A stretch of DNA of 7,225 nucleotides from NCBI GenBank assembly GCA_002308815.1, contig DBVX01000006.1, positions 249 to 7,473 on the forward strand, read 5' to 3'. Below the pieces are notes generated by a model, which saw nothing but the letters and a program-made list of their open reading frames with translations, did not search any database and was not told the origin of the DNA. Position numbers and translations under genes: made by a program. This document shows, piece after piece, positions 1-5,205 of this stretch (the first letter of the stretch is position 1; every line of letters starts with the position of its first letter). Source of the stretch: Bacteroidales bacterium UBA1253 (GTDB taxonomy: Bacteria; Bacteroidota; Bacteroidia; Bacteroidales; Paludibacteraceae).

Positions 1-956
1 ACGAGGCAGATGGAGTAGAGCATGCCAAGCAACATGGTGAATTTAACCAGTTGCTGGCATGTCTTATAGTCGCTGGGAATCTTCGCTGCCCATAGCAGCC
101 AAATAGAGCATAACAGCGGCGTTACAACACCAAAGGCGATATAACGCGTGCTGAGGTTATTCCACACAGCAGGGAAGGGCAGGACATGATACCATAGATG
201 ACCGATGATAGCGATGGTGATCACAATCAGTCCGGTCACAAACACTTTTGTCCATTTGTCTCCCCATACCACCGGCATGGAATGACATTCCAACTCCCGG
301 TCGCCCATCTGATCCTGCATATCTTTGATGATCTCCCGGATCCAGGTCAGCAGAAATGCGAACAGCGCAAATCCGCCCAACCATGCATAGAGCGTGTGTG
401 CCGGAGTAAAGGGCATCACCGCCGGATTCGAACCATGCAGGAGTTGCAACTGCGCCGCATTCGCAAAAGCGACCAACAGCGGCGTTGTGGCTGCCAAAAG
501 GGCGATCGTCAGATTTCCGATCATGAACAGACGTTTGTAACTGCTGGAATAGAACCACAGCAGCCCCGGCACAATGAGTACGATAATGCCGATGGTCATG
601 CTGCGAAGCAGAAACGCCATAACAATACCCAAAACCATACCAATACCGCTCAGTACAATGCTCAGACGCATCGCTGTCGGCTTGTCAATGGATCGCGTCA
701 CAATGACTGCGTCCGGACGGTTGATACGGTCTATCTTGACATCGAAATAATCATTGATCACATATCCTCCGGCAGCAATCAGCACGACGGACAAGGTGAG
801 CAGCAGCACAATATACCACGGCAGTATCTCGCCATAGGCAGCCTCGTTGAGGATAGGCACCGCCACCCATTTTTCCATGATCCATACCAATGCTCCCAGA
901 AAGAGCAGATTTGTCCATCGCACGAGGCGTAAGATGTCATTGAGCATGTTCAGCAT
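1..956 (-). CDS. UbiA-family membrane prenyltransferase, 3' end cut by window edge
   Basis: An integral-membrane enzyme that transfers an isoprenoid chain from a prenyl diphosphate to an acceptor. 318 codons are present without a stop; only a short tail should be missing. Both Asp-rich motifs that bind Mg-diphosphate in UbiA enzymes are intact: N68-D69-xx-D72-xxx-D76 (followed by R77, N79, R80, P81) and D212-xx-D215-xxx-D219. Hydrophobic helices surround them (about 44-66, 98-117, 120-136, 148-168, 190-206, 236-256, 272-290), and the C-terminal region starting at SDYK (295-298) is typical of the family. Bacteroidales homologues are often named geranylgeranylglycerol-phosphate geranylgeranyltransferase; a quinone-pathway prenyltransferase is the alternative, and sequence alone does not settle the acceptor. 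The first ATG (956) directly follows an in-frame TGA and lies inside a heptamer repeat. Met4 (947) is an equally plausible start. The gene is 34 bases downstream of the amylase gene and co-directional. Confidence 0.9.
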   Translation of the reverse strand, partial: MLNMLNDILRLVRWTNLLFLGALVWIMEKWVAVPILNEAAYGEILPWYIVLLLTLSVVLIAAGGYVINDYFDVKIDRINRPDAVIVTRSIDKPTAMRLSIVLSGIGMVLGIVMAFLLRSMTIGIIVLIVPGLLWFYSSSYKRLFMIGNLTIALLAATTPLLVAFANAAQLQLLHGSNPAVMPFTPAHTLYAWLGGFALFAFLLTWIREIIKDMQDQMGDRELECHSMPVVWGDKWTKVFVTGLIVITIAIIGHLWYHVLPFPAVWNNLSTRYIAFGVVTPLLCSIWLLWAAKIPSDYKTCQQLVKFTMLLGMLYSICL

Positions 957-985
957 TCAGTAATCAGTATTCAGTTGTCAGTAAT
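951..985. repeat. Tandem 7-base repeat array, CAGTNNT type
   Basis: Four back-to-back heptamers start at 958, 965, 972 and 979. Each begins CAGT and ends T (variable bases AA, AT, TG, AA). A degenerate fifth unit, CAGCATT, precedes them at 951 and contains the CAT that reads as the ubiA start codon on the minus strand. The array nearly fills the 34-base gap, ending 5 bases before the amylase stop codon. No dyad symmetry or T-run makes it look like a terminator. A related CAATTNT array lies at 3944-3971. Its function is unknown; short heptameric intergenic repeats are known from other bacteria, for example the STRR sequences of cyanobacteria. Confidence 0.7.
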
Positions 986-990
986 CTGCC

Positions 991-2634
991 TTATTTGATT
1001 TTGAGTATTACTCCTGTCCAAGCCTGCAAGGTGATGTCGACACATCCATCCGGTACAAAATCCAACGTCTGTTTGCTGCCGGTCAGCACATCCGTTGCCG
1101 TGGCATGTGCTTTGCCTTCCATTCCCAGATAGACGAAAGCGTCATTCGGGATACGCACTTTCATCTGCTGCTCCCGGTCGTGGAAATTGACGATGACAAG
1201 TAGTGTCTCTCCTTTGATATGACGGATGAAGGCGAAATGTTGACTCATGTTGAATCCTTCCCCTTGCGCGTAGGTGATATCGTACATCTTGCCTTTCTGT
1301 ACGGCTTTGCTCTCACGCGCGAAAACCAACAGGTGTTGGTAGAAATCGCGTAACTCATGCTGGGCGTCCGTCATCTTTGCACCGTCGAACTTACCCTTGT
1401 TCGCCCAGGCCTGTATGCTCTTCACTCCCCAGTAATCGAAGATCGTAGTGCGTCCGTCAATACCGCTGAAACCCTCCATGTCCATACCCCGTTCACCTAA
1501 CTCCTGACCGGAATAGATGAGGATAGGACATTGGTTGAGCATCGTAGCAACGATCATTGCCGGTTCGGCACACCGTCCGCTACCGCACCAGAAACCGCTG
1601 GCGATACGCTGCTCGTCGTGGTTCTCCAAGAAATAGAGCATATGGTTCAACCGAGCCTCACCATGCTGCATCCATTGGGCGGTGATTCCTTTGGCCGGCC
1701 AACTCTTGCTGGTCACGCCGCGAAGATAATCGTACATGCCCACTTTGTCATACAGGTAGTCAAATCCGGCTGCCAGATACGCATCGTATTGGTTCGGATC
1801 GTAACATTCGCCGATGAAAAGGAACTTCTTGTGTTTCTTGCGTACAGCCGCGATCGCCCATGCGAAGAACTCTACAGGTACCATCTCTGCCATGTCCACA
1901 CGGACTCCGTCAATACCTTTGTCCGCCCAGAAGAGCAAAATATCACGCATCTTCGTCCAGGTGGAGGGGATAGGGTTGAACTGCTTCTCACGGCCGCCCT
2001 GATAGAACACACCGTAGTTCAGTTTGACTGTCTCGTACCAGTCATTCAGACCCGGATGGCTTGTGAAACAGTCGTTTCCGGTCACTTTGGCAGGGAACTC
2101 TTCGTAGCCTTGCAGGTCCTTGTCCATCGTGAACTTCTCACCCGGTATATAATAGAAGTTATTGAGCGGAGAGAACGCCCATTCGGGATGGTCCTTCTCG
2201 CCCAAATCTTCCACACCCGCAGGTTTGCAGACACTCTTGTATTCGCGGGCTACGTGATTGGGAACAAAATCAATGATGACACCCATGTTCGCTTCATGGG
2301 TGCGTTGTACGAGGGCTTCGAACTCCTGCATTCGCTTCGCCTCGTTCTTCGCCAGATCCGGATCCACATCGTAGTAATCGGTGATGGCGTACGGCGATCC
2401 GGCTTTGCCTTTGGTGATGGCAGGATTGTTATATTGAGCGGTAGCGTGACGGATGACACCGGTGTACCAAACATGGGTGGCACCCAAGTCCGCAATGGAC
2501 TTGAGTGCTCGCTCGTTGATATCGATAAACCGTCCGCAACCGTTCTCTTCCTTCGTCCCGTTGTGCTTGCGCGTCTCGTTGTAGTTACCGAACAGACGGG
2601 GGAAGAGTTGGTAAATAATAGGTTTGTTAATCAT
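991..2634 (-). CDS. GH13 alpha-amylase-like glycoside hydrolase, predicted cytoplasmic
   Basis: A 547-residue enzyme predicted to hydrolyse alpha-1,4-glucosidic bonds by the retaining GH13 mechanism. The conserved regions are all present: region I D122-F-V-P-N126-H127; region II G243-V-R245-V-D247 with D247 as nucleophile; region III ending in G275-E276, the acid/base; region IV N338-H339-D340, the transition-state stabiliser. The catalytic barrel starts with IIYQLFPRLFG at 6-16, a domain-B-like insertion spans roughly 130-210, and a C-terminal beta domain covers about 450-547. I chose the ATG at 2634 because its first strand aligns with the family start and an A-rich leader precedes it. An in-frame ATG at 2733 would add 33 residues encoded by the end of ackA and a hairpin, and these do not look like a signal peptide. 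Without a signal peptide the likely substrate is intracellular glycogen or imported maltodextrin (inference). Exact subfamily and specificity are not determined. Confidence 0.92.
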   Translation of the reverse strand: MINKPIIYQLFPRLFGNYNETRKHNGTKEENGCGRFIDINERALKSIADLGATHVWYTGVIRHATAQYNNPAITKGKAGSPYAITDYYDVDPDLAKNEAKRMQEFEALVQRTHEANMGVIIDFVPNHVAREYKSVCKPAGVEDLGEKDHPEWAFSPLNNFYYIPGEKFTMDKDLQGYEEFPAKVTGNDCFTSHPGLNDWYETVKLNYGVFYQGGREKQFNPIPSTWTKMRDILLFWADKGIDGVRVDMAEMVPVEFFAWAIAAVRKKHKKFLFIGECYDPNQYDAYLAAGFDYLYDKVGMYDYLRGVTSKSWPAKGITAQWMQHGEARLNHMLYFLENHDEQRIASGFWCGSGRCAEPAMIVATMLNQCPILIYSGQELGERGMDMEGFSGIDGRTTIFDYWGVKSIQAWANKGKFDGAKMTDAQHELRDFYQHLLVFARESKAVQKGKMYDITYAQGEGFNMSQHFAFIRHIKGETLLVIVNFHDREQQMKVRIPNDAFVYLGMEGKAHATATDVLTGSKQTLDFVPDGCVDITLQAWTGVILKIK

Positions 2635-2676
2635 TCTCTGTGTTTGTGTGTTTTTCTGTGGTAAAATACTGGTTTC

Positions 2677-2704
2677 CCGGGACCCTGAGATCCCAGGACC
2701 CCGG
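2677..2704 (-). terminator. GC-rich hairpin directly after ackA stop (terminator, attenuator or 3' stabiliser)
   Basis: The minus-strand RNA can fold into a 12-bp stem, CCGGGGUCCUGG with UCAGGGUCCCGG, around a 4-base GAUC loop. Nine pairs are Watson-Crick and three are G-U. The corresponding plus-strand positions are mismatches, so the full stem exists only in the RNA of the strand carrying these genes. Its first base directly follows the ackA TAA (2707-2705). There is no immediate U-run; the nearest U-rich stretch (UAUUUUA) comes about 8 bases after the stem. It is therefore not a textbook intrinsic terminator. It could partly terminate, or protect the pta-ackA mRNA end while leaving some read-through to the amylase gene. 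The folding was read by eye. Confidence 0.6.
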
Positions 2705-3898
2705 TTATACAAGCGCAGCGGTATCGCTGGCAATCATCAGTTCCTCGTCCGTCGGGATGACGCAGACCGTCACCTTGCTGTCAGGAGTGGAGATGACCAC
2801 TTCCTCGCCGCGTGTCTTCAGACTCTTCTGCTCGTCTATCTTCGCCCCGAGATAGCCGAAACCTTTGGCAATCTCCGTGCGGATATATGTGTCGTTCTCG
2901 CCGATGCCGCCGGTGAAAACCAGTATGTCGAGTCCGTTCATAGCCGCCGCGTAGGCACCGATGTACTTCTTCACACGGTAGATGAACATCCGGCGCGCCA
3001 GATCGGCACGCTTGTTGCCCTGCTTGATGGCATCGTCTATGTCACGGGCATCACTGCTCACGCCGCTCACACCCAACAGACCTGATTTCTTGTTTACCAG
3101 ATTGGAGAATGCTGCTGTGTCCAGATGCTCCTTGTCCATTATATATGTGGCGGCACCCAGATCCAGATCGCCCGCACGCGTGCCCATCATCAGTCCTTCG
3201 ATAGGAGTCAGACCCATACTTGTGTCCACCGATTTGCCGTCCATCACGGCTGCGCAGCTGCCGCCGTTGCCGATGTGGGCTGTAACAATCTTCTTTCCTT
3301 TGGCCTCCACTCTGAGGAACTCGCATACGCGCTGGCTCACATAGCGGTGGCTTGTGCCGTGGAATCCGTAGCGGCGGATGCCGTATTTCTCATACAGTTC
3401 GTAGGGCAGGGCGTACATATAGGCGTAGTCCGGCATCGTCTGGTGGAATGCGGTGTCAAACACGCCCACCTGTGGAACACCCGGAAGGGTCTGCTCGATG
3501 GCATCAATGCCCTTCAGATTGGCGGGATTGTGCAGCGGAGCCAGATCGGAACATTTGACAACCATCTTCTTCACTTCGTCCGTGATGAGTACCGATGATG
3601 CGAACTGCTCTCCGCCGTGTACCACGCGGTGACCTACCGCGTTGATCTCCTTCAAGTCTTTGATGCATCCGATCTTCGGGTCGATGAGCGTTTCCAGAAT
3701 CAGACGGATACCCACCGTGTGTTCCGGCATCTCTTTCTCAATCTTCACTTTCTCCCCGTTCGGTAGTTTGACTTGCATAAATGAGTCTTTCAGACCGATT
3801 TTCTCCACACCGCCCTGTGCCATCACCGAACGGTCGTCCATATTGAACAGTTTGTATTTGATGGAGGATGAACCGCAGTTCAGAACAAGAATCTTCAT
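2705..3898 (-). CDS. ackA: Acetate kinase
   Basis: Catalyses acetyl phosphate + ADP to acetate + ATP in the cytoplasm, the energy-yielding last step of acetate fermentation. At 397 residues it is full length for the family. Signature segments are present: N-terminal LVLNCGSSSIKYKLF (4-18), GHRVVHGG (89-96), FDTAFHQ (147-153), YGFHGTSHRYVS (177-188), HIGNGGS (208-214), GTRAGDLD (239-246) and FTGGIGEND (328-336). Residues matching the catalytic set of the Methanosarcina enzyme are N7, R91, D148, H180 and R241, with E385 as the likely equivalent of Glu384. The ATG is supported by the conserved N-terminus at the expected distance. It follows pta by 65 bases on the same strand. No TTTG motif occurs on the minus strand in that gap, so transcription from the pta promoter is likely. 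A strong hairpin directly follows its stop codon. Confidence 0.98.
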   Translation of the reverse strand: MKILVLNCGSSSIKYKLFNMDDRSVMAQGGVEKIGLKDSFMQVKLPNGEKVKIEKEMPEHTVGIRLILETLIDPKIGCIKDLKEINAVGHRVVHGGEQFASSVLITDEVKKMVVKCSDLAPLHNPANLKGIDAIEQTLPGVPQVGVFDTAFHQTMPDYAYMYALPYELYEKYGIRRYGFHGTSHRYVSQRVCEFLRVEAKGKKIVTAHIGNGGSCAAVMDGKSVDTSMGLTPIEGLMMGTRAGDLDLGAATYIMDKEHLDTAAFSNLVNKKSGLLGVSGVSSDARDIDDAIKQGNKRADLARRMFIYRVKKYIGAYAAAMNGLDILVFTGGIGENDTYIRTEIAKGFGYLGAKIDEQKSLKTRGEEVVISTPDSKVTVCVIPTDEELMIASDTAALV

Positions 3899-3922
3899 AT
3901 TCTATAGGATTAAAATTTTTGA

Positions 3923-3950
3923 ATAATTAAACGTTTAAATTTTTAATTAT
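3923..3950. repeat. AT-rich inverted repeat between pta and ackA
   Basis: A perfect 9-base inverted repeat (ATAATTAAA at 3923-3931, TTTAATTAT at 3942-3950) is separated by 10 bases. Overlapping it is a 12-base palindrome, TTAAACGTTTAA (3927-3938). The stem is only A-T pairs, so as RNA it is weak; as DNA it could be a protein-binding site or chance in AT-rich sequence. It shares its right arm with the heptamer array beside it. I see no TAnnTTTG promoter in this gap for ackA. Confidence 0.4.
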
Positions 3951-3971
3951 CAATTGTCAATTATCAATTCC
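3944..3971. repeat. Tandem 7-base repeat array, CAATTNT type, overlapping pta stop
   Basis: Heptamers start at 3944 (TAATTAT), 3951 (CAATTGT), 3958 (CAATTAT) and 3965 (CAATTCC). They keep a strict 7-base phase with degenerate end units. The pta stop codon (TCA at 3964-3966 on the plus strand) lies at the junction of the last two units, so the array supplies the end of the pta reading frame. Period and orientation match the CAGTNNT array at 951-985, and both start from plus-strand CA. Function unknown. Confidence 0.6.
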
Positions 3972-4965
3972 CCATCGCTTGGTTGGCGGTGATGATTACC
4001 ATCTGCACGATGTCCTGTACCTTGCAGCCGCGGCTAAGGTCGTTCACCGGTCTGGCTATGCCTTGCAGGATGGGACCTACCGCATCCGCGCCGGAGAAAC
4101 GCTCCACCAGTTTGTAACCGATGTTGCCAGCCTGCAAATCAGGGAATACCAGCACGTTGGCCTTGCCCGCCACGGGACTGCCAGGTGCCTTGCTCGCACC
4201 CACTTTCTCTATAAGGGCGGCATCTGCCTGCAACTCACCGTCCAACTGAAGTTCAGGAGCCATCTCTTTGGCAAGGCGGGTCGCTTCTGTCACCTTGTCT
4301 ATCAGTTCGTGCTTCGCACTTCCCTTTGTGGAGAATGACAGCATAGCAACTCGAGGCTCTATACCGGCTATCGTGCGGGCCGTCTCCGCTGTCGAAACAG
4401 CTATCTGTGCCAACTCTTCGGCATTCGGACAAGGATTAACCGCACAGTCCGCAAAAATAAGGAAACCGTCCTCACCCAACTGTTTGGCGGGTGTAAACAT
4501 CAGGAAGGCTCCGCTCACGATACTCACACCGGGTTTCGTCTTCAGAATCTGAAAAGCCGGGCGGATGGTGTCCGCCGTTGTGCCGCGCGCACCAGCCAGT
4601 TCGCCGTCCGCATCGCCGTTCTTGATCATCAGACAGCCCAGATACAGGGGATCCTGCGCTTTCTTCGCGGCTTCCTCCTCGGTCATACCCTTGCTCTTGC
4701 GGAGTTCGTATAGAAGTTTGGCGTATTCCGGCATCTTTGCATCGGTCGCGGGATCGAATATGGTGGCCTCCTTGATGTGTGCGTAGCCGTTCTCTTTCGC
4801 CATCCCTTCAATCCGTTCACGGCTGCCTATCAGAATCAGTCGGGCCGCCTTGTCCTTGAGGAGTATATTGGCTGCCTCCAGTGTACGGGGTTCATCGCCT
4901 TCCGGCAAAACAATGCGCTGCGGATTCGCAATCGCACGCGCTTTCATTTTTTCTAAAATGCTCAT
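3964..4965 (-). CDS. pta: Phosphate acetyltransferase, short single-domain form
   Basis: Converts acetyl-CoA + phosphate to acetyl phosphate + CoA in the cytoplasm, feeding AckA. At 333 residues it is the short PTA form, without the extra N-terminal P-loop/DRTGG domains of enterobacterial Pta. Recognisable family segments are IVLPEGDEPRTLEAA (18-32), GELAGARGTTADTIRPA (121-137), SGAFLMF (151-157), FADCAVNPCPNAEELAQIA (171-189), FPDLQAGNIGYKL (274-286) and RPVNDLSRGC (305-314). S311, R312 and D318 correspond to the catalytic Ser309, Arg310 and Asp316 of the Methanosarcina enzyme. The ATG at 4965 is chosen because the protein family begins here. A further upstream in-frame ATG (5103) would add 46 residues encoded across the promoter itself, so it cannot be used from that promoter. 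This is the first gene of the pta-ackA unit, with a leader of about 95 bases. The stop codon falls in a heptamer repeat. Confidence 0.98.
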   Translation of the reverse strand: MSILEKMKARAIANPQRIVLPEGDEPRTLEAANILLKDKAARLILIGSRERIEGMAKENGYAHIKEATIFDPATDAKMPEYAKLLYELRKSKGMTEEEAAKKAQDPLYLGCLMIKNGDADGELAGARGTTADTIRPAFQILKTKPGVSIVSGAFLMFTPAKQLGEDGFLIFADCAVNPCPNAEELAQIAVSTAETARTIAGIEPRVAMLSFSTKGSAKHELIDKVTEATRLAKEMAPELQLDGELQADAALIEKVGASKAPGSPVAGKANVLVFPDLQAGNIGYKLVERFSGADAVGPILQGIARPVNDLSRGCKVQDIVQMVIITANQAMGN

Positions 4966-5067
4966 AGATATTGAATTATTTGAAAATATTGAAAACAATC
5001 CTGATAGATTATCCCATTGAATAGGTCGGCTCTTTTCGCGAACTTGCCCCCTCAACAAGACGTGCGA

Positions 5068-5099
5068 CAAAATTAGACTGATTATGACACGCATACAAA
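5068..5099 (-). promoter_or_regulatory. Bacteroidetes-type promoter for pta-ackA
   Basis: Reading the minus strand, TTTG (5099-5096) is followed after exactly 20 bases by TAATTTTG (5075-5068). This is a full match to the Bacteroidetes primary sigma consensus TTTG-N19-21-TAnnTTTG. Transcription would start a few bases beyond 5068 and give a leader of roughly 95 bases before the pta ATG. The leader DNA contains an 8-base palindrome, TTCGCGAA (5035-5042), which might be an operator or chance. The promoter is back to back with the one for the OmpA-family gene, with 36 bases between their -33 motifs. Confidence 0.8.
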
Positions 5100-5135
5100 C
5101 CAAATGTTTTTTTTTGAAAATTTTATGATGATTTT

Positions 5136-5166
5136 TTTGTCAATACGGACAAATGCAGTACTTTTG
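5136..5166 (+). promoter_or_regulatory. Bacteroidetes-type promoter for the OmpA-family gene
   Basis: TTTG at 5136-5139 and TACTTTTG at 5159-5166 are separated by 19 bases, matching the Bacteroidetes TTTG-N19-21-TAnnTTTG consensus at every defined position. The expected start site, a few bases after 5166, gives a leader of about 30 bases before the ATG at 5206. The region just upstream (5107-5138) is T-rich, with runs of 9 and 7 T, which may help promoter activity. No ribosome binding site resembling AGGAGG is present, as is usual in this phylum. Confidence 0.8.
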
Positions 5167-5205
5167 CGACCCGAAATGGTTGAAAAATGATATAACACCG
5201 TGCGT

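Noticed and set aside
198..932. A 244-residue open frame on the plus strand opposite ubiA
   Set aside because: It is rich in His, Gln and Arg with no domain pattern, whereas the minus strand encodes a clear membrane enzyme with both UbiA motifs. It is a shadow frame.
1531..2664. A 377-residue open frame on the plus strand opposite the amylase gene
   Set aside because: The opposite strand carries a complete GH13 gene with all catalytic motifs. The antisense frame shows no recognisable domain and is explained by the codon composition of the real gene.
2635..2676. A possible promoter for the amylase gene at TATTTTAC on the minus strand
   Set aside because: It lacks the TTTG end of the -7 element and no TTTG exists upstream at the right distance; that position falls inside the hairpin.
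2635..2733. N-terminal extension of the amylase to an ATG at 2733
   Set aside because: The added 33 residues are encoded by the ackA end and the hairpin, do not form a signal peptide, and precede the natural first strand of the family.
4966..5103. N-terminal extension of Pta to an ATG at 5103
   Set aside because: The extension runs through the -7 and -33 promoter elements, and the family begins at MSILEK. The hydrophobic look of the extra residues comes from AT-rich promoter sequence.
5176..5195. Two tiny overlapping frames (MVEK and MI) in the leader of the OmpA-family gene
   Set aside because: At four and two codons, with no ribosome binding signal, they are expected by chance in a leader of this kind.
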